Source: Desulfatitalea tepidiphila (GTDB lineage: Bacteria; Desulfobacterota; Desulfobacteria; Desulfobacterales; Desulfosarcinaceae). Taken from it: a DNA stretch of 64,000 nt. The stretch covers positions 1,612,001-1,676,000 of the forward strand of contig NZ_BCAG01000003.1 in the NCBI RefSeq assembly GCF_001293685.1, read 5' to 3'. Below the pieces are notes generated by a model. The model was given only the letters and a program-made list of their open reading frames with translations, did no database searches and had not been told where the DNA came from. Below are positions 17,922 through 25,999 of the stretch, piece after piece. Position 1 is the stretch's first letter. The number at the start of each line of letters is the position of its first letter. Both the position numbers and the translations under genes were made by a program.

Positions 17922-19616
17922 ATGGACGACATCAAGGAAAATCCCGATCGCCAGCGATCTGAAGCCGATCCCCAAACCGTGAATGTGGCCCTGCATTTGA
18001 GAACCATGGCCCGCATTCAGCCCTACCGGCGGGCGGTGGTCTATCCGGCATCGCGCGATTACAACGGCCGGGTGGCCTACAGCCATCTCACCTTCCGGCA
18101 GCTCGACCGCGAGTCGGACTGTTTTGCCCATGGCCTGGAGGCGGCCGGCATCCGGCGGGGCACGCGCACCATCCTCATGGTTCGGCCGAGCCTGGAGCTG
18201 TTTGCGATCATTTACGCCATGCTAAAGGTGGGGGCCGTCTTCGTGATGGTCGATCCCGGCATGGGGGTGCAACGCATGCTGGCCTGCTTGAAGGAGAGCC
18301 GGGCCGAGGCCCTCATCGGCATACCACCGGCCCATGTCCTCAGAACCTTGCAACCCAAATATTTCAAGGGCATCCGAAAAGTGGTGACCATCGGCCGCCG
18401 CTGGTTCTGGGGTGGATTGACCTTGAAGGATATCCGCCGGTTGCCGTGGCAACCATACACCATCGCCGATACCCGACGGGACGAAACGGCCGCCATCCTC
18501 TTCACCACCGGCTCCACGGGCGCAGCCAAGGGCGCCATCTACACCCACGGCATTTTCGATGCCCAGGTACGGCTGATCAAGTCCCAGTTCGGCATCTCCC
18601 CGGACGAGATCGATTTGCCGACCTTTCCGCTCTTCTCTCTGTTCGACGCGGCCCTGGGCATGACCGCCGTCATTCCGGACATGGATCCCACCCGGCCGGC
18701 GCACGTGAACCCCGACAAAATCATCGAGGCCGTTCTCAACCATGGTGTCACCAACATGTTCGCATCTCCGGCCCTGCTCAACCGGGTCGGGCGTTACGGT
18801 CAGGAGAACAACATCAAGTTGCCTTCCCTGAAGCGCATCATCACCTCCGGGGCGCCAGTCTCGCCTGACAACCTGGCCCGTTTTACGACCCTGCTGGAGG
18901 AGGATGCCGAAATCCACACCGGGTACGGCGCCACCGAGGCCATGCCGGTTTCGTCGTTCGGCAGCAAGCAGATCCTCGGTGAAACCGCACAGTTGACCGA
19001 ACAGGGGTTCGGTATGTGCGTAGGCCCGCCGATCCAGTCCCTGGCCGTGCAGATCATCACAATTACGGATACGCCCATCGAATCCTGGTCCGACAACCTG
19101 CTGATGCCCGACGGCGAAATCGGTGAAATTGCGGTTTACGGCGATATCGTCACCCAGGGCTATTTCGATCGGCCGTTGGACGACAAGCATTCCAAAATCG
19201 AGGACGGCCAGCGTTTCTGGCATCGCATGGGCGATCTGGCCTGGAAGGACAAAAAGGGTCGCATCTGGTATTGCGGCCGCAAGACACACCGCGTGATCAC
19301 GCCTTACGGGACATTGTTCACCATTCCCTGCGAGGCGATTTTCAACAACCACCCTGCCGTGTTCCGCAGCGCACTGGTGGGCGTGGGACAGGCGCCTAGA
19401 CACCGCGCGGTCATCTGCATCGAACTCGAGCCCGAGCATCGGCATGCCGACCGGCAAACGATGATTAAAGAGCTGCAGGAAATGGCCGCGGCCAATCCCC
19501 AGACCGAAAAGATCGACACCTTCCTTTTTCACCCGGGTTTTCCCGTGGATATCCGGCACAATTCCAAGATATTCCGAGAGAAGCTGGCGGATTGGGCGCG
19601 CAACAAGTTGGGATGA
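17922..19616 (+). CDS. oleC: OleC-like AMP-dependent ligase (beta-lactone synthetase)
   Basis: A 564-residue member of the acyl-adenylate-forming family. OleC uses ATP to convert 2-alkyl-3-hydroxyacids to beta-lactones. The adenylation core is clear: phosphate loop ILFTTGSTGAAKGAIYTHG at about 191-209, GYGATEAMPVSSFG at about 332-345, and the hinge region HRMGDLAWKDKKGRIWYCGR at about 425-445. The usual C-terminal catalytic Lys region (HNSKIFREKLADWA) is present near the end. The preceding helical start (MDDIKENPDRQRSEADPQTV) is predicted cytosolic. The order and tight spacing with oleB and oleD make the assignment firm; on its own it could be mistaken for a fatty-acyl-CoA ligase. Confidence 0.92.
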   Translation: MDDIKENPDRQRSEADPQTVNVALHLRTMARIQPYRRAVVYPASRDYNGRVAYSHLTFRQLDRESDCFAHGLEAAGIRRGTRTILMVRPSLELFAIIYAMLKVGAVFVMVDPGMGVQRMLACLKESRAEALIGIPPAHVLRTLQPKYFKGIRKVVTIGRRWFWGGLTLKDIRRLPWQPYTIADTRRDETAAILFTTGSTGAAKGAIYTHGIFDAQVRLIKSQFGISPDEIDLPTFPLFSLFDAALGMTAVIPDMDPTRPAHVNPDKIIEAVLNHGVTNMFASPALLNRVGRYGQENNIKLPSLKRIITSGAPVSPDNLARFTTLLEEDAEIHTGYGATEAMPVSSFGSKQILGETAQLTEQGFGMCVGPPIQSLAVQIITITDTPIESWSDNLLMPDGEIGEIAVYGDIVTQGYFDRPLDDKHSKIEDGQRFWHRMGDLAWKDKKGRIWYCGRKTHRVITPYGTLFTIPCEAIFNNHPAVFRSALVGVGQAPRHRAVICIELEPEHRHADRQTMIKELQEMAAANPQTEKIDTFLFHPGFPVDIRHNSKIFREKLADWARNKLG

Positions 19617-19629
19617 TTGAGCTGAGTGG

Positions 19630-20670
19630 ATGGATATGGAATCGAATAAGACGGTTTTGGTTACCGGCGGGGGCGGATTCCTGGGTAATGCTATCGTGCG
19701 GATGCTCGTTGACCGTGGCGACCGTGTGTGCAGCTTCTCGCGGCAACGCTATCCGGAATTGGATCGGCTGGGCGTTTTCCAGCATACCGGGGATCTGGGC
19801 GATGCGGATGCGGTCCGGCGCGCCTGCCGGGGCGTGGCGGCGGTCTTTCATGTGGCGGCCAAACCCGGGGTCTGGGGCCCCTACGAGGCCTATTACCAGG
19901 CCAATGTCCAAGGGACGCTCAACGTCATCGCGGCATGCCGGGCGGAAGGGGTCCGGCGCCTGATCTATACCAGTTCACCCAGCGCGGTCTTCGACGGCCG
20001 GGACATGGAAGGGGTCGACGAATCGGTGCCCTATCCGGCCCGCTACGAGGCCCACTATCCCAGGACCAAGGCATTGGCCGAGCAGGCCGTGCTCGATGCG
20101 GCCCGGAACGGGTTGCCGGCCATCGTTCTGCGGCCCCACCTCATTTGGGGCCCCGGCGACAATCATCTCGCGCCCCGGCTCCTGGCGCGGGCCGCGAAGC
20201 TGAGGCGGGTCGGTACCGGCGACAACAAGGTTGACACCATTTACGTCGACAACGCGGCCAGGGCGCATGTGCTGGCCGAGCGGCGATTGGCTGAAAGCCC
20301 GGAGCTCTCCGGCCGCATCTATTTCATCAGTCAGGATGATCCCATCCCGTTGTGGGAGATGGTCGATCACATTCTGGCCGCCGGCGGACTGCCGCCAGTC
20401 CGGAAAAAAATCTCCCCGGCCCTGGCCCGATTCGCCGGCACGCTGTGCGAGGCCCTATTTCATCTGTTTCGGATCAAAAGCGAGCCGCCCATGACCCGCT
20501 TCGTGGCCAACGAATTGGCCACGGCCCACTGGTTCGACATTTCGGCGGCCAAACGGGATCTGGGGTATCGGGTCGAGGTGAGCACCGAGCAGGGGTTGCG
20601 GCGGCTGGCCGAATGGTTGAAAACGCACCAGACGCAAGCAGAGGTTCAGATAGTACCCATCCAAAAATAG
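19630..20670 (+). CDS. oleD: OleD-like NAD(P)H-dependent 2-alkyl-3-ketoacid reductase
   Basis: A 346-residue extended short-chain dehydrogenase of the 3-beta-HSD/epimerase type. OleD reduces the keto group of the OleA product. The cofactor motif is VTGGGGFLGN at residues 11-20; the catalytic pair is Tyr143 and Lys147 (AHYPRTKALAEQ), with YTSSPSAVF supplying the Ser. A late HLFRIKSEPPMTRFVANEL segment is typical of the family. The last six codons and the stop lie within the terminal inverted repeat of a MITE-like element (20652-20793), so the natural C-terminus may have been altered by its insertion. It is the last gene of the pfaC-oleABCD set. Confidence 0.92.
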   Translation: MDMESNKTVLVTGGGGFLGNAIVRMLVDRGDRVCSFSRQRYPELDRLGVFQHTGDLGDADAVRRACRGVAAVFHVAAKPGVWGPYEAYYQANVQGTLNVIAACRAEGVRRLIYTSSPSAVFDGRDMEGVDESVPYPARYEAHYPRTKALAEQAVLDAARNGLPAIVLRPHLIWGPGDNHLAPRLLARAAKLRRVGTGDNKVDTIYVDNAARAHVLAERRLAESPELSGRIYFISQDDPIPLWEMVDHILAAGGLPPVRKKISPALARFAGTLCEALFHLFRIKSEPPMTRFVANELATAHWFDISAAKRDLGYRVEVSTEQGLRRLAEWLKTHQTQAEVQIVPIQK

Positions 20671-20793
20671 GCAAATTGGGTCGAGATCAAGGCGCACGAA
20701 AAATTTAACCGCAGGCATATGACGAATATTCCGAAGGTTAAATTTTCGCGCAACGCCGATATCAGGCCAATTGGCCATTTGTGGATGGGTACT
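20652..20793. repeat. MITE-like element, family A, copy 1
   Basis: A 142-base element with about 27-base terminal inverted repeats (AGTACCCATCCA at both ends, on through a GGCCAATTGG-like box). Internal boxes include TCAAGGCGCACGAAA and GCGCAACGCCGATATC. It supplies the oleD stop codon and ends 6 bases before the stop of the convergent DHH/CBS gene, so it may serve as a two-way transcriptional barrier. Other copies: 42929-43071, 54088-54230; short form 24282-24327. Confidence 0.8.
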
Positions 20794-20798
20794 ATGTA

Positions 20799-22100
20799 TC
20801 AATCGGGCAGCAGGTCGTAGAAATAGCACATCACATCCGATCGGGTCACGATGCCGATCAGGCGGTCGTCCTCCACGATGGGCAGCCGGCCGATATCCTG
20901 GCGGATCATGATTCGGGCGGCCTGCAAGGGGCTCACGCCCGGGTGGATGGTCTCCACCGGATAACGCATGTAGGCCTTTACCGGAGACTTCATCCGGTTT
21001 TCTCCCCGCACCTTCTGAAAGTCGCGGCGTGAAATCATTCCCACCAATCGGTCCCCTTCGGTCACCGGCAAGCCGGTGCACCCCTTGGATCGCATGATTT
21101 TAGCGGCCTCCTCCATCGTGGCGGTGGGCTCCACCGTGACCACCGGAAAGGACATCAAATCGCTGATTTGCACCGACGCCTGCTGGTTGCCTTCCACCAG
21201 GCTGGAGATCATTTCGATGATGGTATCCGGGTTGACTTGCTTCAGCATGGCCGATCCGGCCCCGGGATGTCCGCCGCCGCCCATGCTTCGCATGATGTCG
21301 CCGATGTTGAGGCTTTCCACATCGCTGCGGCCGATCACCATGCAGCGTTCGTTGTCCGGCAGGCAAAAAATGCCGAATGCGGCATCCACGTTCATGATGT
21401 CACGGTACATGTTCACCACCAGCGCCAGACCGCTCACATGGCCTTCTATGGGCAGCTTGCTGATGCTGATTCTGTGACCGTTGATTTTCTGGCGCCGCGC
21501 CGACTGGAGCATCTCGAACAGGATATCTTTCTGTTTTTCGCCGTAGGCCGGGCGAAGAAACTTGCTCAAAATTTTCAGGTCCGCGCCTTGGGTGAGAAGG
21601 TCACCGGCCGCATGGGCATCCTCGGCCGTGGTGTTCGTAAATGTGAGGTGTCCGGTATCTTCGTATAATCCGGCCAGGAAAAGGGTGGCCTGGATCGGTG
21701 TCAATCCAATCCCCTTCTCGTTAAGATAGCGCATCATCAGAGTGATATTGGCGCCTACCGGTTCGATGCATTGCCAATCGGATCGAATCGGTTCGCTCGA
21801 TGCATGGTGATCCCAGACCCGGACCTCCAGGTCCTTCATTTTTTGAAGGGCCTTGGCGCTGGGGATCCGGTGCCATTCGGCCGTATCGACCACGATCAAT
21901 CGGCTGGCGTCCTCGACGGACGGCGCCGGTTTTTCGCTCCAGGGGAAAACGTCCTTGTGAAGCGACAGAAACGCCTTCACATTGGGGTTGAGAGGTTTGG
22001 GGATCAGCGGCGAGGCGTCGGGATAGAGCAGCAACGCGGCCGTTACCGAAGCCACGCCATCGAAATCGGTGTTTTTGTGGGTCGTGATCAGTGTGGCCAT
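20799..22100 (-). CDS. DHH-family phosphoesterase with paired CBS domains
   Basis: About 433 residues from the ATG at 22100 (MATLITTHKNTDFDGVASV). A DHH/DHHA1 phosphoesterase unit comes first: HKNTDFDG (metal ligands), VDTAEWHRI, and WDHHASSEPIR, the DHH motif; a DHHA1-like Gly-rich stretch (MGGGGHPGAGSAML) follows near 290. Two CBS repeats fill the C-terminus (ISDLMSFPVVTVEPTATMEE and VKAYMRYPVETIHPGVSP), likely binding adenine nucleotides. Relatives carry a further poly(A)-polymerase/CCA domain, absent here. The frame is open to a GTG at 22148, but the ATG gives the usual family start. The substrate is unknown; nanoRNA or cyclic-dinucleotide cleavage would be guesses. Confidence 0.8.
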   Translation of the reverse strand: MATLITTHKNTDFDGVASVTAALLLYPDASPLIPKPLNPNVKAFLSLHKDVFPWSEKPAPSVEDASRLIVVDTAEWHRIPSAKALQKMKDLEVRVWDHHASSEPIRSDWQCIEPVGANITLMMRYLNEKGIGLTPIQATLFLAGLYEDTGHLTFTNTTAEDAHAAGDLLTQGADLKILSKFLRPAYGEKQKDILFEMLQSARRQKINGHRISISKLPIEGHVSGLALVVNMYRDIMNVDAAFGIFCLPDNERCMVIGRSDVESLNIGDIMRSMGGGGHPGAGSAMLKQVNPDTIIEMISSLVEGNQQASVQISDLMSFPVVTVEPTATMEEAAKIMRSKGCTGLPVTEGDRLVGMISRRDFQKVRGENRMKSPVKAYMRYPVETIHPGVSPLQAARIMIRQDIGRLPIVEDDRLIGIVTRSDVMCYFYDLLPD

Positions 22101-22336
22101 GAATCCCATGAAAGGAAAATCGGTTAACGGAAAAATACCTTCAACCACGTAAGACTTACATCGACCGTCAGCGGTCAGACTTTAAGAGACCATGAACGAT
22201 CCATGTGCGCATCGATCCTGCCACATGCCGATTGACAGGTGCCCGGATTTCCTCCATATAGACACTTTATGGCCGCGCCTGTCAACTGCAACCGGCGTCA
22301 TTGCCGCGTATATCAAGAGCACGGGGATGTCACCCG

Positions 22337-22891
22337 ATGAAAAAATTCATCATTTCGGTTTTGGGAAAGGACCGGCCGGGCATCATCGCCGCGGTCACCC
22401 GGGTCCTGTTTGAAAACGAGTTCAATATCGAGGACGTCAGCCAGACCATCCTTCAGTCCCAATTTTCCGGCATCTTCATCGTCACCGGGCCCGACGCCAC
22501 CGATCCTGGGAGGTTGTGCGGCGCGTTGCAGGAAGGCACCAGTGGCATGCAGATGCATTACCATGTCAGGGAAATGGACCCCGCGCCCTTCACCTGGACC
22601 GCGTGCGCCTGTGAATCTTTCGTGATCACCACGCGGGGGCCGGACCGCAAGGGCCTGGTGGCCCAGATCACGGCCGTGCTGGCCAGGCACAACGTCAATG
22701 TCACCCAGCTCGAGGCCGTGTTCAGGGGCGGCAGCGAACCCGGCAAAAACATGATGATTTATGAGGTGGATATTCCCCTGGACATCGACCTGCAACAACT
22801 TCGCGCCGACCTCAAAGACAAGGGTGCGGAATTGCAGCTCGAGGTCAACATTCAACACAAGAACATCTTCGAGGCCATGAACCGGATATAA
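22337..22891 (+). CDS. Tandem ACT-domain protein (GcvR-like)
   Basis: A 184-residue protein with two ACT regulatory domains: KKFIISVLGKDRPGIIAAVT at the start, and SFVITTRGPDRKGLVAQITA at about 98-117. The GKDRPGI and GPDRKGLV turns are the usual amino-acid-binding loops. Start at the ATG at 22337, with GGGGATG 9 bases upstream, is preferred over an upstream frame opening at 22301. It lies 18 bases ahead of a UPF0210 gene; small ACT proteins (UPF0237) next to UPF0210 proteins are a recurring pair in bacteria, so they probably act together. It may sense an amino acid; which one is not shown. Confidence 0.85.
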   Translation: MKKFIISVLGKDRPGIIAAVTRVLFENEFNIEDVSQTILQSQFSGIFIVTGPDATDPGRLCGALQEGTSGMQMHYHVREMDPAPFTWTACACESFVITTRGPDRKGLVAQITAVLARHNVNVTQLEAVFRGGSEPGKNMMIYEVDIPLDIDLQQLRADLKDKGAELQLEVNIQHKNIFEAMNRI

Positions 22892-22909
22892 ACAGAGGAT
22901 CTTTGTGCC

Positions 22910-24283
22910 ATGCTCAGCCATAGTGAAATTTTGTCGGTTCTGGAAATGTTGCGCGACGAACACCTCGATCTGCGCACCGTGACCCTGGGCGTCAGCCTGT
23001 TGAATTGCGCCAGCGATGACCTGAAGCGTTTCAATGACAAGATCTACGATCGTATCGTGCACAAGGCCGAACATCTGGTTCGCACGTGCGACCTGATCGG
23101 GGAAAAATACGGCATTCCGGTGGTCAACAAGCGGGTTTCCATCAGCCCGATCGCCGTTGCCGCAGCCCCCTTCTCCAGCGAGCAGATGGTGGCCGTGGCC
23201 CAGACCCTGGATCGCGCCGCACACACGGTGAATGTCGATTTCATCGGCGGGTTTTCTGCCTTGGTTGAAAAGGGCATCGCGGCCGGGGACCGGGCCCTGA
23301 TCGATGCCCTGCCCCAGGCCCTGACCCACACCGAGCGAGTGTGCGCATCGATCAACGTGGCCTCGACCCGGGCCGGCATCAACATGGATGCCATTCTGCT
23401 GATGGGCCGCCGGATCAAGGAAGCCGCCGAAATGAGTGCGGCAAAGGATGGCATCGCCTGCGCCAAGCTGTGCGTTTTCGCCAATATCCCCCAAGACATC
23501 CCCTTCATGGCCGGCGCTTATCTAGGCATCGGCGAGCCGGATGCGGTCATCAATGTGGGAGTCAGCGGACCGGGAGTGGTCAAAAAGGCCATCGACCGGG
23601 CGTTGGAAGGATCGCCGGCGCTGGATTTGCAGCAGCTTTCGGAACTGATCAAGCGCACGGCCTACAAGGTGACGCGGGCCGGCGAACTGATCGGGCGCGA
23701 GGTCGCCGAACGACTGGGCGTGCCTTTCGGCGTGGTTGACCTTTCCCTGGCCCCCACACCCAACGTGGGCGACAGCGTGGGAGAAATATTTCAAAGCCTG
23801 GGCATCGTCAATATCGGCATGCCCGGCAGCACGGCTGCCCTGGCCCTGCTCAACGACGCTGTCAAAAAGGGGGGCGCATTTGCCAGCTCCAACGTCGGGG
23901 GCCTGAGCGGCGCTTTCATTCCGGTGAGCGAGGACTTGAATATTTCCGAATCGGCCCGCGCCGGCCACCTGTGCCTTGAAAAGCTCGAAGCCATGACCAG
24001 TGTCTGCTCGGTGGGATTGGATATGGTCGCCCTGCCGGGAGATACTTCGGCCGAAACCCTGGCCGCGATCATCGCCGATGAGATGGCTATCGGGGTCATC
24101 AATCGCAAGACCACGGCCGCGCGTCTCATTCCCGTGCCAGGCAAACGGGCGGGCGACAACGCCTATTTCGGCGGATTGCTGGGTGAATCGGTCATCATGC
24201 CGGTCAATAATGCATCCGGCGCCAACCTGTTTGTGAAACGCGGGGGTTTGATTCCATCGCCGATTCAGAGCCTCACCAATTAG
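22910..24283 (+). CDS. UPF0210/DUF711 family protein
   Basis: A 457-residue protein of the UPF0210 family, structurally related to glycyl-radical/PFL-like barrels but without a proven enzyme activity. Recognisable stretches: EHLDLRTVTLGVSLLNCASD near the start, KRVSISPIAV, CAKLCVFANIPQDIPFMAGA at about 184-203, GVSGPGVVKKAI, and GLSGAFIPVSEDLNI near 325. A good AGAGGAT site lies 9 bases before the ATG. It is paired with the ACT-domain gene 18 bases upstream. The stop codon overlaps the first bases of a 46-base palindrome, and an intrinsic terminator follows. Confidence 0.85.
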   Translation: MLSHSEILSVLEMLRDEHLDLRTVTLGVSLLNCASDDLKRFNDKIYDRIVHKAEHLVRTCDLIGEKYGIPVVNKRVSISPIAVAAAPFSSEQMVAVAQTLDRAAHTVNVDFIGGFSALVEKGIAAGDRALIDALPQALTHTERVCASINVASTRAGINMDAILLMGRRIKEAAEMSAAKDGIACAKLCVFANIPQDIPFMAGAYLGIGEPDAVINVGVSGPGVVKKAIDRALEGSPALDLQQLSELIKRTAYKVTRAGELIGREVAERLGVPFGVVDLSLAPTPNVGDSVGEIFQSLGIVNIGMPGSTAALALLNDAVKKGGAFASSNVGGLSGAFIPVSEDLNISESARAGHLCLEKLEAMTSVCSVGLDMVALPGDTSAETLAAIIADEMAIGVINRKTTAARLIPVPGKRAGDNAYFGGLLGESVIMPVNNASGANLFVKRGGLIPSPIQSLTN

Positions 24284-24327
24284 CGTCCATCCACAAATGG
24301 CCAATTGGCAATTTGTGGATGGACGCT
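24282..24327. repeat. Family A short form: terminal inverted repeats only
   Basis: A 46-base near-perfect palindrome (AGCGTCCATCCACAAATGGC and its complement) that corresponds to the two ends of the 143-base family A element joined with the middle missing. It starts at the stop codon of the UPF0210 gene and lies 5 bases before an intrinsic terminator. Confidence 0.75.
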
Positions 24328-24331
24328 AAAT

Positions 24332-24368
24332 AAAAAAACCACCTGCAGTCCACAGGTGGTTTTTTTTG
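24332..24368. terminator. Bidirectional intrinsic terminator
   Basis: Stem ACCACCTG/CAGGTGGT with a 7-base loop, flanked by a run of A on the left and eight T on the right. It can end transcription of the UPF0210 gene (plus strand) and of the universal stress protein gene (minus strand), which converge here. Confidence 0.9.
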
Positions 24369-24386
24369 TATGTAACTCTATCGGTT

Positions 24387-24779
24387 TTATTTTACGGTGA
24401 TCACCGGGCAGTGGGCATTTAAAATCAGGTATTGGGCCGTGGAACCGAAAATCAGTTTGCCCACTTTGGAGCGTTTGCGAATGCCGATGGCGATCTCGTC
24501 GATCCCCTGCTCTTTGGCGTAGGCGACCAGATCTTCGTCGGGGGTCATGCCGCGCACCAGCAAGTGGGTTTCGCAGGCGATGCCCTCTTTTTCCAACTTC
24601 TCCTTGGCATTTTTCAATTCCAGTTCGAGCTGCTGGATCACCTTCTGCTCATCTTCGGTGCCCTTTTCCATGGAGGCCACCAGATAGACCTTTGCATCCA
24701 AGGCCTTGGCGTGTTTGATGGCCACCCGCAATGCGGATCGCGATGCGCCGGAACCGTCGTAACAAACCATGATCTTCAT
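24387..24779 (-). CDS. Universal stress protein (UspA family)
   Basis: A 130-residue single-domain Usp protein. It starts MKIMVCYDGSGASRSALRVA and ends with the ATP-binding signature: GIRKRSKVGKLIFGSTAQYL, that is G-x2-G-x(8-9)-G-S/T spacing, then HCPVITVK. The Asp and Gly at the start of strand 1 (CYDGS) are kept, so nucleotide binding is likely. A charged helix (KGTEDEQKVIQQLELELKNA) lies at about 43-62. AAGGAG precedes the ATG. It is a single-gene unit ending in the shared terminator. Confidence 0.9.
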   Translation of the reverse strand: MKIMVCYDGSGASRSALRVAIKHAKALDAKVYLVASMEKGTEDEQKVIQQLELELKNAKEKLEKEGIACETHLLVRGMTPDEDLVAYAKEQGIDEIAIGIRKRSKVGKLIFGSTAQYLILNAHCPVITVK

Positions 24780-24943
24780 GTTCGTTTCTCCTTTAACTTT
24801 ATTTGACTAACTGTTTTATATGATAGCAAAGATTTTATGAATCCTGGAACGATTCGTTATCGTAACCATCCGGCAGGGGAACGCGTTTGGCAATAGAGCT
24901 TTAATATCATATTCCCGGCCGCTTGCATAGCAGTGGATTGGCA

Positions 24944-25999
24944 CTACTTGTTCCATGAAAAAAGCAATGCACCCACCGACAGAAACAGAAGGGTAAAACC
25001 GGCGAGCACCATCAGTTCCAGTTGCACTTCCGCCAATCCTGCACCGTCGTTCATGATTTTGCGCACGCCGGTTAACAAATGGGTCAGGGGCAACGCTTCG
25101 GATGCCATTCTGAGCCATCGGGGAGCGCCTTCCAGAGAGAACCACACTTCGGATAAAAACATCATTGGCCAGGTCATGAAATTGAGCAAACCGTTGGCGA
25201 ACTCCTCGCTCGTACCCCGGGAGGCGATGATCAGACCCAGGGCGGTCAAGCTCAGGTTGCCCAGCATGAACACGATGGCCAGATCGAGGTAGGACCCCTC
25301 CACGTGAAAATCGAAGATGAGATCGCATCCGATCCACAGAATGGTGAGCGAGAAGGCGATGACGAAAATACGCGAGAGCATCTGGGCGCTCAGATACTCG
25401 AAGGCGGTCAGCGGGGTGGCTTTGAGCCGTTTGAGTACGCCGTTCTTACGATAGCGCACCACTACGAAGCCGACACCGTAAAGGGCCGAAAACATGATGT
25501 TCATGCCGATGACACCGGGAAAAAACCAGTCGATGTAGCGAATGGGTCGGTCCGCAACCGATGCCTGGCGGGCCAGAAGATCGGCGGTGACGGGGTTCAA
25601 GTGGCCGGCGATCATCTTCTCCACAATGTAGCCTTTGGGCGCGGTATCGCTGACCCAATAGCGCAGCGGATCGGATCCCCCCTGAATCAGCATATCGATC
25701 TTGTGGTATTTGAGCCGTTGCAGCCCCTCTTCCTGGTTTTGAAACCCGATGAATTGAATGGGTTTGATGCCTTGCAGGGCAGGCGGCACGCAGCTGTCGA
25801 TCTGGCCGGTTTCGCCCGGAGGGCAAGGAAAAATCCCAACCTTGAACTCCTTGCGGTCGTCGCCGCCGAAAATGACGGCAAAACCGGCGAGCAGCAGGAA
25901 AGGGAAGAGCAGGTTCCAGCCGAAGGCCGCTTTGTCTCGAAAAAACTCCCGGTTGCGCGATACGAAGATGGCCCACATGCGTTTGAAGTTCATGATCAA
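24944..25999 (-). CDS. ABC-2 type transporter permease
   Basis: A 351-residue membrane protein with one N-terminal helix (NLLFPFLLLAGFAVIFGG), a large external loop of about 130 residues, and a C-terminal bundle of five hydrophobic segments, the layout of ABC-2 permeases with an extended periplasmic domain (YhhJ/NatB-like). PGVIGMNIMFSALYGVGFVV and MTWPMMFLSEVWFSLEGAP match family positions. Its start overlaps the stop of the ATPase gene by 4 bases, so the two form one exporter. Substrate unknown; candidates are small hydrophobic compounds, ions or lipids. Confidence 0.88.
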   Translation of the reverse strand: MIMNFKRMWAIFVSRNREFFRDKAAFGWNLLFPFLLLAGFAVIFGGDDRKEFKVGIFPCPPGETGQIDSCVPPALQGIKPIQFIGFQNQEEGLQRLKYHKIDMLIQGGSDPLRYWVSDTAPKGYIVEKMIAGHLNPVTADLLARQASVADRPIRYIDWFFPGVIGMNIMFSALYGVGFVVVRYRKNGVLKRLKATPLTAFEYLSAQMLSRIFVIAFSLTILWIGCDLIFDFHVEGSYLDLAIVFMLGNLSLTALGLIIASRGTSEEFANGLLNFMTWPMMFLSEVWFSLEGAPRWLRMASEALPLTHLLTGVRKIMNDGAGLAEVQLELMVLAGFTLLFLSVGALLFSWNK

